Assembly (NCBI GenBank): GCA_021442155.1
Contig: CM038228.1
Coordinates: 89,919,737 to 89,983,736, forward strand
Source of the DNA: Cymbidium sinense
Lineage: Eukaryota; Streptophyta; Magnoliopsida; Asparagales; Orchidaceae
Direction of reading: 5' to 3'
Length of the DNA stretch: 64,000 nucleotides
The position numbers and the translations under genes are program-made. The notes under the pieces are model-generated. The model made no database searches, had not been told where the DNA came from, and saw only the letters and a list, made by a program, of their open reading frames with translations. Positions within the stretch are counted from its first letter, which is position 1; every line of letters starts with the position of its first letter. This document shows positions 45,301 to 59,189 of this stretch, piece by piece.

Positions 45301-46655
45301 CGATTTGTTCATCCTTTGCTTTAATTGAAGGAGGTGTTGGTAGTCGGTCCCGCTTGGTTGCATCACCTTCAAACGATCATGAAGGAGAACCCCCAGATCT
45401 ACCATGTGCACTCCTTGAATCCTCCAATCATCATCTTCATTAGATCAAAATTGACCTTCTCATCCTCTAACCAGATATCCTGATCTTCTTCTTCCACACA
45501 TCTTACAATGTCATCTAGGATTGGTCCAACTAACAGTATAAAAAAGATCGAGGTCGACCATAGGATCACTATCATGAGATCTAACCTCCCTCTAAGGGAT
45601 CTTGGACTATGCTCACCAGAGAGGATGCTTCATCGATCTGGGTGGAGTGGTACTCTAGGAGGATCTATGGAGACAAATGGTATTATCTCCTCTACTACTA
45701 TCTCCATAACCTGCTGTGGTGGTGGTGGTGATGGAATGACTACTATACTTCAAGGTTGTCATTCCTTCTTCACCATAACTAGGGTAGAAGGTCGAGCAGA
45801 AGAGCTCAGCCTCACCTCAGTATGAAGTGTAGATGGAATGAGATTTCTTGGCTATAATCGGATCACTAGTAGGGCTATCTTCTCCCCAGATGCAGCCTTC
45901 ATGGCTTCTGCTGGAACAGTAGATGATGGAACTTGTACCAGAGATGGTGGGCGTGGAGTAGAGCAATGTGTGGAGGCACCACCAACTCTCTCTGAGTAGG
46001 AGCTCCTCTCTTAAGATGGGTAGTACCCATCAATAAAATGCTCTCAGTATGATCGATAAAAGCAGGATGGAAAGTCCATGAGGGTGAAATCAAGGCGTAT
46101 ACCCACGCCTCCCTCGCTAGTAATCTTGACTGATACCTAAGCCTCCCTAGCCCTCTCCTATCTAATGTACTTCATATGTACTTCCTCTTCTATAGACTGG
46201 GAAACTACCTCGAGCTCCTTCATTATGAGAGTATGATATCGCTTGATCATGTGGTTCTATTTTTCTTGAGTCCTGTGGGACGAGCAGTGAACTAGCCACT
46301 CAGGTAGCAGATAATCCTAATTAGGGTGAGCCTTCCCCTTGGAAGCCAACGAGTGGGTACTAGCCCATACTAGGGCAGAAAGGGGAACCATTGAGCACAC
46401 TGGCACTATAACTACTTATGCTATGGGAACTACCACAACCTTCCTCTTCAGTGAGGGAAACTCTAAGTAAGATGGCATCTCAACTGGATGATGCATCACC
46501 ACGCCTCACTGGCTTGTGAGGTCCCTCACAAGTGATCTTAGCCCCTCAAAACCTCCAAAATGAATGAGGTGGGTGAAGTCGATGGGAGGTTGGCCCAAGG
46601 GCCAAATCCATCCCAAAGGAAATAGTCACGCATTTCTATGTTGCCATTTGAATGA
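45301..46655 (-). pseudogene. Upstream ORF before gag, element C
   Basis: Counterpart of 6226-7908. NHMIKRYHTLIMKE at about 46255-46215 matches A's NHMIKWYHTCIARV. The start ATG at about 46648 is followed by TAG as fourth codon, as in A. Product unknown. Confidence 0.5.
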
Positions 46656-46739
46656 ACTGAACTAAATTGAACTAAACTAAACTGACTGAAATAGACTGAA
46701 AGTCTACAATGTTGAAAATAAGTTTGAATCAGATTTCTA

Positions 46740-47692
46740 CTTTAATTCATTTTTTAGAATTTGAACCCACACTCAACAATTTGAATATGTTAAGTGGGGC
46801 TCTTTGATTTTGGAGAGATTTTGAATTTAGAATTGGTAAGGAGATTTTTGGATCTAGAATCCATTTTCAACAAATTTGTGTATGTTGAAAATGGGTTCAA
46901 ATATTTTCGGAGAGAGATTGATGCTTCCATAGGTTCATATTTGATTTTGATTATTGATTGTTTGGGGACCCTTCATTTAACAAATTTTAGTATATTAAAG
47001 TAAAGGGTCAATTGATTTTGTATAGATTTGTGATTTTGGAATTTACTTACTTAGCAAATTTGGGTATGCTAAGTGAGGTGTTTGAAAATAATTTTCTTCT
47101 TCTTTTGCTTGTTTGTGAATCATGTGTGAATTTTGAAAATGAAATCTTCACTTAGCAAATTTGGGTATGCTAAATGAAGAATCCAAAAGCTTTGTTATTT
47201 TTGAAAAGAGAATTCTTTTACTTAGCAAATTTGGGTATGCCAAATAAATGATCCAAATGTGTTTTATTTTTGATGATTTTGAAAAGAGTATTCTTAGCAA
47301 ATTTAGGTATGCTAAAGAAATCCAATTGTGTTTTTGTTTTTGATGATTTTGAAAAGAGGATTCTTTACTTAGCAAATTTGGGTATGCTAAATAAAGGATC
47401 CAAATGTATTGTTTTGATTTTATTTTATTTTATTTTTTTTTATTTTTTGAAAAGAGGATTCTTAGAAAATTTAGGTATGCTAAATGAAGAATCCAAATGT
47501 GTTTTTGTTTTTGATGATTTTGAAAAGAGGATTCTTTACTTAGAAAATTTGGGTATGTTAAATAAAGGATCCAAATGTATTTTGTTTTGGTTTTTTTTTT
47601 TTTTTGGAAAGAGGTTTCTTAGCAATTTAAGTATGTTAAATGAAGAATCCAAGTGTATTTGATTTTTGTGATTTTGATCTAGAAAAGAGGAT
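46740..47692 (-). repeat. Leader hairpin array, element C (about 11 units)
   Basis: Same array as 7975-9840. 46857-46898 has 16-bp arms (GAATCCATTTTCAACA / TGTTGAAAATGGGTTC), 47049-47074 reads ACTTAGCA / TGCTAAGT around AATTTGGGTA. The latter differs from its partner in A by a matched C-to-T and G-to-A pair. Later units (47215 to 47640) are alike, at 70-80 bp spacing, which suggests recent local duplication. Cut off by the inverted LTR at 47693. Confidence 0.75.
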
Positions 47693-48084
47693 TGTTGACC
47701 TCATTTTTTAGAATGAGCTCTCAACCCCTCCATCTTAGACATATGACTCATATTAGATATTAAGAATTCTTATTAAGATTATTTTGATAAAGATGAACAT
47801 TAACCTAACTCTAGAGACTTAGAATTAGCCATAGGAATAGGTTATTTTGGGTGTTAGTAAATTTGTCATTTGAACCAAATCCTCACTTCTTTTTTTCAAG
47901 TCAAACTCCAAACTCATACCAACCTCAATTCCAAAAACAAACCTTAAATCAATTCAAAATGATTGAAACCCATGATTGATTTCCAAACCTAAAACCTTTC
48001 CTGAGTCACTTTGATTCCATCTTATGGACTTAGCCCAAGTCAAATTCAAATCAATTCAAACTCAAGAGGTTTTCTCTTAGCCCA

Positions 48085-48400
48085 TTCTCATTTACTTTTA
48101 CAAATATAAATGAGATATAAATTCAAATAACCAAAACTAAATCCAAAAATCAATTCCAAATTCTAAACCTTTCCTAAATTTGATTAAAAAAGAGATTTTC
48201 ATAATATTTATATTCTCATTTACATTCACAAATATAAATGAGATATAAATTAAAATAAAACAAATCCAAAATCAATTCCAAATTCTAAAGCCTTTCCTAA
48301 GTCACTTTGATTCCATGGCTTATCCCAAATCAAATTCAAACCACTTCAAACTCAAGAAATTTTCTCATAACCCATTTATATTCTCAATTATATTCACAAA
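48085..48400. repeat. AT-rich hairpins in the inverted LTR
   Basis: Three copies at about 48090-48125, 48210-48255 and 48365-48415 of the AATATAAATGAGATATAAAT type; arms more eroded than in A. Confidence 0.5.
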
Positions 48401-49239
48401 TATAATTGAAATGTAAATTCAAATGACCAAAACTAAATTCAAAACTCAAATCCAAATTCAACCAAAATAACCTAAGTTTCAAGTCATTGAACTAGCAAAT
48501 CAAACTCAAATCAAGCTAAATTGATTTTCTTCATGATTCAATCAATCCTTCAATCATGAAACAAAATATAAACACAAACTTCAATCATCAAGCCAAAGCT
48601 AAATTCAAAAATCAAACCCAAATTCAACCAAAATTTAACCTAAACCTTTCAAGTCAAATTCTTGAACTTAGCCAAATCAAACCCAAATCAAGACAAACCC
48701 TTGATTTTTCTTTATGATTCAATCAATTCTACAATCATGATACCAAATATAAACATAAACTTCAATCATCAAACAAAACAAAATCCAAAAATCAAACCCA
48801 AATCAAACTCATGTTCACCCTTTGAACTTGAGATTGTCAAATGAATCGAAACCCATTTGACTCCAAATCACTTGCAAATGGATTTATATTTCAATCATAG
48901 GTCCATATGTGAGTTCAACCAAACTTGAATCAAGCCTTGACCATGACCCACTTATGCTCACCTGACCCAAAGTGATCTAAAGTACCCCTTTTAAGCCAAA
49001 TTTTAATCCTACCCAAATTGGATAGAACTAAGCCACCTAAGCCTCACATTGTGAGCAACAATCATCATGAGATGATCAATCACTCAAATTGGGTAAAACC
49101 AAGTCAAACCTAAGCATTGACCAAGTCAACACTAAGCCTAAATGAAATTTAAACTAGCCAAAATCCACCATAGGCCAAATTGATTGAAGCCATTGATTAA
49201 AACCAATTCATGATCAATGTTTGAACCTGACCAAGTCAT

Positions 49240-49780
49240 CATTTGAGCCTAACCTAGCCCAATTGGCCACTTGACCCAAGTTGACCAAACTTGACCTAAA
49301 AGTCAAAATGTATCAAATCTTGATCTAAGCCAATTTGATTGCAACCAATGGGTCAATTTCAGTTTAAGCTACTTGTTGAACTTGACCAAAGCCTCAATTG
49401 GCCAACTAGACCTAACCTAGCCCAATTGACCATGAACCCAACTTGACCTAAAAGGTCAAATTTAGCCAAAATCAAATTAAATCAAAATTGATTGAAACCA
49501 AAGCTTGCAACATATTTTAAAAGACCAACCAAATATAAATCAACCTATGACCTAACCTAATTAGGTCAAATGGGTCAAATTGGTCAAGTTGACCCATTTG
49601 ACCTAAATGAAATCAAATGAACCAGAACCAAATATAAACCAAATTGACCAAACCAATGATGCCAATACATTTCAAATATTCATATGAGCTTGACCCAACC
49701 CTTGGTTTGACCCAATTTGAACAATTGCTCAACTTGACCCAAGTTTACCCATTTTGACCTAAATGGGTCAACATGAGCCA
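49240..49780. promoter_or_regulatory. W-box-like cluster, inverted LTR
   Basis: TTGACC/GGTCAA field, densest at 49555-49605 and 49680-49775; in this copy it runs in element sense on the plus strand. Confidence 0.45.
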
Positions 49781-52340
49781 AATGATATCAAATCAACTCC
49801 AAATTCTATTAAATTTGGACCAACCCAATTTCAAACTATTCTAAATCTATCCAAAGTAAAATCAAAGTCAAATGACCATTTTACCCCTAGGTCAAGGGGT
49901 AACCCATGGCCAATTCCACTTGAAATTTGGACATATCCTTTCCATGGCCACTTGGCACCCTCTTAGTGGAATAAATAAACACTAGTGAGTGTGGTGCACA
50001 TGACCCAATGGGCTTAGGTCAGCCAAAATGGACCACCCACTTGCAAATGAGCACATGTGAATCACTCCTCCACCTCATTTGGCACATGGAAACTTCTCCA
50101 CTACCTCCCTCTGCCAAACTGAACCACATGGTGTCCAATACAGCCTAACCAACTCAACCCATAGGATCAATTTGATCAAAATGGCAAAGCTATGCTCAGT
50201 CATCCTTCTAGGGAGATATACTTCTATTTCATTTTCACCACCACACTCAATTGGCAAGGAAGCCAGTAGCAATCCCAAGCTTCTCCAAGCCTCCTCAGCT
50301 CTTTGCATTTCCATTTCAATTTATCAAAATAAGGGAGGTAAGGAATTCTATCTCACTCAATACTCAATTTTAGCTCAATTTGTCCTTCAAGCACCTTAAG
50401 GGGACCCAATCGAGCTCACCCAAGTCTTCATTCAAGTTCTCAAGGCATGGGAGAGGGGAGTTTGATCAAGGTTGCGCTTTGGTTCATAGGAAGATCCATT
50501 CAACCTCAAGCCCTCAAATCTTCAACACATCTGCTCCACTATTAAGCTACCGATGGTTGGGAGTGTCTGATAGCCTCCATGAGGTATGGATCAAATGAGC
50601 TTATATTGTTTGGTCCTTTGTGAAAGAAACTTCACCCCATGTGAATTTGATCGTTAGAGCTCGGATCAAGCCCTAAAGGGTGGATGGTTGCCCTCTCCCG
50701 CAAGTGAGCTTAGTGACAGATCATGGACCGTCCATCCATTTTGGATGACACCCTATATCATGATTTTTGATTTATCCTTAAGAATTATTTATAATCAGAC
50801 CATCACCTTATCGAACGACGAGAGAAATGATGCCACATGCACATGACAATAAATAATGAATATCATGACATGGAAAGCATAGCAAAATATAAAAATTATA
50901 TATAATAATATTTGTGAAGATAATCCAAAGGAGAATAATAAAATTAGGTTTGATTGATTTTGAATAGTAGATTTTATGGGTTTTTGGGAATGTAATTATA
51001 TGTTAATTACTAATTATTCCATTGATTAATTCCAAACTTCTTAGGTAAGTTTAGTGGGATGACTTCTACCTCCCCTAATTTTCTTAGAATTTATTAATTA
51101 TTTAATTAAGGGAATGGCTTAATTCATCTCTAATCATTCCCTTAATCAATTAAATGATTAATTAACCTATTAAATGAGATTAGGATGTCTTATCTAAATC
51201 TCTTCCCCTAAGTCCATTTTACTTGAATGAAAACTTAATTAATTTAGTAAATAAATCAATGATTTGATCATTTCATTAAATAGCATAATTAACCATACTC
51301 AAAATTGAAAATTAATCCAGAAACTTAATCACTTAATCAATTCCTTCTTGGGTAGATGCTTAGGTGTTCAATAACCTAAGTAGCTTAAGGAAATCATATC
51401 TAACCCATATGTGTGGGAAGGTTATGAAAGTACTTAAATTAAACCCTTTAGTTTAATTAATCAAATTGAGCCAAATGCATTAGGCCCTTTCTTTCTTAGG
51501 TGCATTGAATTTAAATTTCTTGTGGTTCTATGTCATATATTGGCTCATAATTATTTGGTTAAATATGTTAAAGTGGTGAAGGGGTAATTAATGAACTTAA
51601 TGTACAACCTAAGTAAAACATAAAATCAATTTATGTTCTAAAAAATTAAACTAAAATAATATACACATGTGAGAGATGGGTTAGGACCAGCAAATCCTTT
51701 TCACATTTCCTAAAATTCAAATCAAACTCAAAACCAAATCAAAATTTTCTTAAACTAACTTTGATTCACTTTAAGTAATCTTATTCCATAGGATTGTCTT
51801 TAGGAATTAACTAGGGTGAATGAATTTACATGCTTTCATCACTTTATTTCTTTCCTAGCATGCTAAGTGTGTATGTCATATGAAAATCATGCATTCATGT
51901 CTTTTGAAAAGTCAAATTAAAACTATATGTTTTATGCCAAATTGCATGTTTTGGCTAAAGTAAGAATATGAATGGATATAATCACTACTAAATCCAAAAC
52001 TATTTTTAAAACTTAGAAATCAAATATTATAAATGAAAAGTATACTATTTATAAGTACTTATAAACTTGCATGTGAATAGCCTAAAATGTGTTACGTGAT
52101 TTTCTTCTCTTTCTTAACATAGGTTTGTATGAGATTTTCCAAGTGTATAGTCCATTTGAAAAGGACATAACACTTGCTTAAATTCATTCTTATACACTCC
52201 TATGTCATTACTTAAGAAATAATTCCACATCACACATGTAAACTAAACAATCAAACAAAAATCAAACAAACATAAACTTTTTACATGATTCTCTTTACAT
52301 GCATTTCTTTCTATACATGCACATGTATTTAAGAAAAGTG

Positions 52341-52440
52341 GTATATTAGTCTAGACACCCCAGGATTGCGAGGCTTTAAGTAGCCCCAAGTAGGTCTTGT
52401 ACCTTATACCCTTGGTATAAATAATGGCATCCTACTCACT
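52341..52440 (+). promoter_or_regulatory. Conserved LTR block with TATA box (inverted LTR)
   Basis: Best copy of the conserved block: TATAAATA at 52416-52423, after CCAAGTAGGT-CTTGT-ACCTT arms at 52386-52405. It lies about 4.7 kb into the LTR in element sense. If it is the core promoter, U3 is about 4.7 kb long. The distance is seen, the role is inferred. Confidence 0.4.
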
Positions 52441-53654
52441 TATATCTTTCACACTTGTAAATGTACATATGAAAATGGATAAGAGAATCTCTCTTTTTCT
52501 ACTTAACCAAATCATGCATCATGAAGTATCCAAATTTTCTTAAGTAACATCCCTTAGCATTCATCATTAAGGTGTGTTAAACATTTCCATTTGCATATAT
52601 AGATATGCTTAGGGTCTATCCATATGCATGTTACACATGTTGGGAAAGAAATAAAGTGTTGTGTGTTTTGTGATAATAATTCACTTTACTTAATCTTAAA
52701 ATGCCTTTCTCTTTGAATAGGTTTATTTAGAGTTGTTCTAAACTTAGATTAATTAAAACACATAATAAAATATTCACTAAACAAAAGTCATTAATGAATT
52801 TACCATAGAAATTACTTAAGGTAGGAGGAAAGAGAAGTTATCTTCTCTTTTCCTCTTTATAACATTAGTGAAAGTAGTTCATTCAAACCAAATCAAATCA
52901 TGAAATAAAACTTAACTAAATCAACTAAACCACTTAAATAAAACCACCCTCTAAGTTGAATATTTTCATACTTAGAGAACCTAAACCTTAAAGCCTAACT
53001 AAGCATACCACACAAACCTAATACGGCACACACATTAGGCTAAGTCACCACTTCTGGTCCTATGTTAGGGTGGTACATGGTTTGATATTTGCTTTTATTT
53101 TGTGATGTAATATTTTAGTCTAGATGTTAGGGTATATGTGCTGACCAATGGTAGACGATCTAGTCTAATCATTGTCTTCTGGGATTGTGCTTAAGTGCTA
53201 ATAAAATATAAGCTTGATGTGTCTCTACCCCTATGCATAATCTAAAATAGGCCAGGTAGACTTGGTTACCCATGTGTGGGGTATTAAGTCCAACATACAT
53301 GCTTAGGATTGTTTGGTTTTCTTAACTAATCTATGTTTTGCAGGTGTTAGTTAGATTTACATTCCCTTTTCATGTAATTTTACAAATAAGGATTTGGAAT
53401 GATTGTTATGGGGGATCTAGATGAACATTGGTCATAAGATTATGTCATACGTACCATGTGAAGCCTTGGAGCAAACCATATTCTAGCCAAGTCAAAAGCA
53501 AGAAAGAACCAAGAGAAGAAATGAAGAGTGAAGAATGATGACCCCTTATGGTGAAATATATTCTCATCTTCATCTATCCTCTTTTTGAAAAGGATAAATG
53601 AAGACAAAAATATAAACCTTTTTGGGTTGCCATGTAGATTTGCAGATGTTCTTA

Positions 53655-53720
53655 TTAGGGTGATCAAGTGCGACATTGAGGAGAGGTGTACTATCTTGAA
53701 AGATAAAAGTCACCACCCTA
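53655..53720 (-). other. Double stem-loop near LTR end, 5' LTR of C
   Basis: Outer TAGGGTG (53656-53662) with CACCCTA (53714-53720); inner TATCTTGAAAGATA. Third copy of the structure described at 10233-10297. Confidence 0.5.
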
Positions 53721-56288
53721 TAATGGACCTAATCACCTCAATAAGGACTCCTAAGGACTATGGGTCTTAGGAATGTACCAGAGATTCTTCTCCTACTTTA
53801 CATGAAAAAGTAAATCAAGGTTTATTTTAAATCAATTTTGTTAAGTTCCCTACAGGGGCAAGCCCTTATAGTTAATTACATCCTAAGGAATAAGATTCCT
53901 TAGGAATACTCTTGATTAAGGTAAATGAGCATTATTTCCAAAAATTTTGAAAGGTAGGACTATAAATTAATTGGTTTATTTTTAGAAAGTTAAGTGGGAT
54001 CGATCAAGAGGATGGAGTTCTTATCAAAGCCAAATGAAAACCAGTAGTGGTTCTTAAGATACTAGGAAGCCTAGTAAGCACCCCAAACTACCCTGTAGTT
54101 GGGCTCTACATTTTGAAATTGAATTAATTTGTTTGAGTTAAATTTTTATTAGAAATGTAGGGCTTAAAATTCCATAATACAAGGTTATGAAAATGCCTAA
54201 GAGGTGAGGATTTATGCTTATGGCCTGCAAAGGGGAGAAGCAACCTGAACCTAAATATAAGGAGCTTTGGTGAGGACCAAAAAGCACAACCTAAATCTAA
54301 GGCAAAAATGGGTATTTGATTTACCTCCACAAGAGAGGATAAACCACTTGACTATTGGACTTACAATCGCTTGGGGGTGGCTATCAACTAACTCCTCCTA
54401 TGATTTTAAAACATGTAGGCAAGTCAAAATGCTTTTGCAAGATAGCTAAGCTTGTTGTTTATTTAGAAAGAGACTAAATCCTCAAGCACTCCCTAAAAGA
54501 TTAGATCATGTAAGGGCATGCTTTAATGACTTAAATCTAATGCAAATTTTTCATATGTGTTTATTTTCTTTTTGGACAATCAGCTTGACAAAAGCTTTAA
54601 GATTATTTATGCATAATGCATAAGAAATTAGATTATGGGCCAAAATCAGTAAGATAAGAAGGTGTGTTTCCACCATGGCTCTCACAGCTCAAGCCAAATT
54701 CTCTAAAAAAGATGGAAGCTCTCCAATCAAGAGTGAAATAATATATTTTTTATGCATGATGTTATAAAAGTAAGTCAACATCCAACTAAGGGTTTGTTAA
54801 TTCTTTTATCTTGATTTATAGCCTAAGCTTTAGGTGAGGTTATTAGTTATTTATTTTTATTTTTGAGTTGATTAATTTGGTAGAAGATTTATTTTTTGCT
54901 AAGAGCCTAATCATCATCCAGGCCGTACATCATACCAAGGAATAAACTAGGAAAAATATGCAATCTTAATGCACAAGTTAAACAAACATCAATCACTTTA
55001 TAAAACTAGCGCAAAAGAATAAAAGGCCATTTGTGGTCAGGCTCCACCTCACAAACCCAAAAAAAAATTGGGTAGCCGAGTTCTACCCTTATGCAGCCCA
55101 GATTACAAATGAATTAATTACAATTAAGTGAGGAATTCATGTTATGGGGGTCTTCAATCTTCATTTTTCTTCTTCCTTCTTTGGTTTCTTCTTTTAGATG
55201 GTTGGAGTGTGATTGCTCCAAAGGCTTCACATGGTACATAAGTTGTAATCTTATAACCAATGCTCATCTTAATCCCCCATAACAATCATTCTGAAATTCT
55301 AATTACAAAATTATATGAAAATAAAAAAGTAAATCTAACTAAAACCTGCAAAATAGTGATTAGCTAAACAAACCACACATTCCCAAGAATGTATGAGAAC
55401 ATATTGGACTTAGCACCCCACACATGGGTAAGCAAGTCAACCTGGCCTATTGGATTATGCGTAGGGGATATGCACTGCACATCAAAAGTAATTTTTATAT
55501 TTTATTACAACGCCCCTTAAGCACAATCCCTAGTATAAGATAATGATTAGACTAAATCATCCTACCATTCAATCTATGTGCATACACCCTAATGTCCAGA
55601 CTAAAATAAGACATCACAAAATAAAAGCAAAGCATCAAACCATGCACCTAACCTAAAGCTAGAAATGGTGACTTAGTCTAATGTGTGTGCTTTAAAAGGT
55701 TTGTGTGGCATGCTTAGCTAGGCTTTAAGGTTTAAATTTTATAAATATGAAAAGTTCAACTTAGAGGGTGGTTCATTTAAGTTGTTTTAATTGATTTAGT
55801 TGATTTTTATTTGATGATTTGTTTAGGTTTGAATGAACCTACAATTAATTACTAAGTTATAAAGAGAGGGAAAAGAGAAGAAGACTTCTCTTTCCTTCCC
55901 TACCTTAAGTAATTTCTAAAGTAGATTCATGTTTGATTTTGTTTAGTGAATATTTTATTATGTGTTTTAATTAATCCTAAGTTTAGATTTTCCCTAAACA
56001 AACCTATTCAAAAAGAAAGGCATTTTAAGATTAAGTAAAGTGAATTAATATTACAAAACACACAACACTTTATTTCTTTTCCTGCATGTATAAGATGCAT
56101 ATGGATGAATTCTAAGCATATCTATACATACAAATGAAGATGTTTAGCACACTTTAATGATGAATGCTAAGTAGTGTTACTTAAGAAAATTGGAATGCTT
56201 TATGATGCATGATTTTCATTAAGTAGAAAAGAGGGATCTCTTTTTATCCATTCTTCACAAGACATTTATATGTATGAAAGACATAAGT

Positions 56289-56388
56289 GAGTACAGCGCC
56301 ATTTTAGCACCAGGGGTGTAAGGTACAAGACCTACTTAAGGCTACTTAAAGCCTCACAACCAGGGTTGTCCAGACTAATATACCACTT
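56289..56388 (-). promoter_or_regulatory. Conserved LTR block, possible core promoter (5' LTR of C)
   Basis: Equivalent of 15712-15812; the TATA-like part is eroded (GCTAAAATGG in element sense). Confidence 0.3.
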
Positions 56389-57969
56389 TCCTTAAATACA
56401 TATGCATGTATAAAAGAAATGAATGGAAGAAAAGATGCAAAAGTTTATGTTTATTTGTTTGATTTGTTTATGTAATTTATATATGCAAGTGTGGATGTCC
56501 TTCTTAAGTAATAACATAGGAATGAATAGGAAAGGATTTAAGCAAGTGTTGTGTTCTTTCAAATGAACTATACACTTTGCCAAATCCTATTCAAAATTAT
56601 GCTAAAAGAAAAGAGAAGGAAAACTACACTATGCATATCTTTATATTTCTACTCACATGCAAGCTTATAAATAATCATAAGTAACATATCTTTTAGTTTT
56701 GATAATTGATTTATAAGTTTTGAAAATAATTTTAGATTTTATAGTGATAATAGTTATTCATATTCTTTATCCAAAACATGCAATTTGACATAAAGGAAAT
56801 ATTTCATTTTTACTTTGATTTTTTTTAATAAAAAAAGTATGAATGCATGATTTTTATATGGTATACACATTTAGAATTCTAGGAAAGAAATAAAGTGATG
56901 AAAGAAATGTAAGTTCATTCACCCTAATTAATTTCTAAAGATAACCTTATGAATAAGATTATTTAAAGTAAATCAAATTTATTTTAAGGAGAATTTAAAT
57001 TTTGTTTGAGTTTGATTGAAATTTGAGAAATGTGAGATGAGTTTGTTGGTCCTAACCCATTCCCCCATATGTAATTTATTTAAGTTTTATTTTTAGGTGA
57101 TTAGATCAATTTTATTTTGGTTAAGGTGAATTAAGTTAATTACCCTTACCTACACCACTTTAACATATTTAATCACATAATTATGAGCCAATGATATGAC
57201 ATAAAACCACACACAAGGAATTTAAATCAGCAATGCACCTAGGAAAGAAAGGGCCTAATGCAATTGGCTCACAATTAGTGATTAATTAAATTAAAGGGTT
57301 TAATTTAAATACTTTCATAACCCTTCCCAGACATATGGGTTGGATTTTAATTTCCTTAAGCTACTTAGGTTATTGAACACCTATGCATCTACCCAAGATG
57401 AATTAGTTAAATTATAGAATATTTTTATTTTAAAATTTTGATTAATTAAGCCATTTTATTAAATGATTAAATTATTTAATTAATTTTGCACCTTAATTAG
57501 ATTTTAAACCAAATGAAATAAACTTAAGGAAAAAAGATATGGGAAAGAATCCCTAAGTTTACTCACTATCCTAAGGTAATTAGCAAAGTTAATTGGTGAA
57601 TTTACCACTCTTTAAAAGATTAATTAACCATTTAGTGGATTAAGAGAGTAATTAGGAATGAGCCAAGCAATTATCCTAATTAAGCCACTACTAAATTCCA
57701 AAAAAATCATGAGAGGCAGAGATCATCCCATTATTCAACCCTAAGAAGTTTGGAATTAATTAGTGGAATAATTAGGGAGTAATTACATTCCCAATAAAAC
57801 CATCATTCAGAAAATATCACTATTCAAAATCAAGTGAAATTAATTTTAGAATATTCCTTTTTGAATTACCTTTCCAATGCTTTTAAATTTGTAATTTTCT
57901 AATTTTTTTACAATTAGTTATGAATATTTTAAGTTTCCATGATTATTAAGTAATTAATCCCTTAATTAT

Positions 57970-58260
57970 ATGGCTAATCTGCCGCCAATCGGAAGCCGAG
58001 GCGGCTTTCCATGGTCGATGCCACTTAATTTTTCACATCATAGCGCCACATCAACGATGATGATATGTGATTTCTCCCCATCTATCTGATCAAGGAACGA
58101 ACGGCTAAGATCAAGCCCGCAGTTCTTAAGGGGTTAATCCATGGATCCTACACATCTAAATCATGGCTGTCCATCCAAAATGCACGGATGTTTGGCCCAT
58201 GATCCATCACTGATCTTCCCTATAGGAGAGGACATCCATCCACCCTTTAGGGCAAGATCC
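57970..58260 (-). promoter_or_regulatory. GC-rich LTR block, 5' LTR of C
   Basis: Equivalent of 17405-17700 but without the CACGTG; it has GCCGCC (57981-57986) facing GGCGGC 16 bases later, and CCAATCGG between them. Confidence 0.35.
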
Positions 58261-59189
58261 GAGCTCGATTGAGCTCGAATTGAACCCAAATTCAACCCAC
58301 ACCATCATCATGCAAGGGAGATCACATCTAATGATCAAATTCTCATGAGGTGAGAATTTCTTTCACAAAGTACCATACCATGGCTAATTTAAGCGTTGAG
58401 GCATACCTCATCAAATGCTCCTCAGTTCTGAGAGGTTCGCTAGTGGAAATGAAGCCTTGTTGAAAGTTTGAGCATTTGATGAGTGATCTCTATGGACCAA
58501 GCCTTCAATTCCTTGTGACCTTGATCAAGTACCACCTCCCTTGCTTGAGATCTTGTGAAGCTTGGGGTGAGTTGATTGATCCTCAAGGTGCTTGCAAAGG
58601 AATTGGATTGAATTTGAGTATTGGCTAAGTTGGATTTCACTCCCTATTTTGGTTTGAAGAAATCCAAAAAAAATGGGAAATGGAAAATGCTAGAAACTTG
58701 GGGAGCTTGTCACTTCCTCAAGTTCCTATGCTTCAATCAATAGAGAATAGAATGAAATTAGGGGAGTATATCTCCCTAGGATGATCACAAGCTCCTGCCA
58801 TTTTGATCCAATTGACCTCCTGAGTGAGTTTGTTAGAGTTAGGTGGCATTCTGGCAGGAGGTAGTGGAGGAGTGCCATGCTTGAAATGAGTGGAGGAAGG
58901 ATTCCCATGTGCTCATTTCCATGGGGTGGTCGCTTTTGACCTTTGGGTTGGGTTTCTGAAACCCAATGGGTCATGTGCACCATGTCCATTAGTGACCATT
59001 TGGTCCACTAAGAGGATGCCAAGTGTCCATGAGAAGGAATTGACCAAATTCCAAGTGGTTTTGATTTTAGGTTACCCTATGGCCTAGGGGTAAAATGGTC
59101 ATTTGACATTGATTTGAGTTTGAATATATTTGGTATAATTGAAAAATGGGTTAGGCCAAGTTTCATTGAATTTGGAGTTGGTTTGATAT

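Larger units (their letters stand above)
47693..53548 (+). repeat. Inverted, truncated LTR inside leader of C
   Basis: Starts TGTTGACCTCATTTTT right after a leader unit and runs backwards through LTR blocks three, two and part of one, ending at about 53548 where it meets the forward 5' LTR of C. About 1.6 kb of its last block, the rest of C's leader and the PBS are missing, so one deletion probably removed all three. 50830-52340 and 52441-53400 are AT-rich LTR with no gene. Confidence 0.75.

Noticed and set aside
45508..45825. Plus-strand open frame of 105 codons
   Set aside because: Antisense to the upstream ORF of C; the similar antisense frame in A (6518-6790) is a mirror of a shared coding strand.
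47270..47662. Plus-strand open frame of 130 codons with repeated FDDFEKRILYL-type units
   Set aside because: It is the antisense translation of the leader hairpin repeats of element C; the repeats explain the periodic peptide and element A lacks the frame.
50075..50399. Overlapping open frames on both strands (79 and 106 codons)
   Set aside because: They lie in LTR sequence and are not kept in the other LTR copies.
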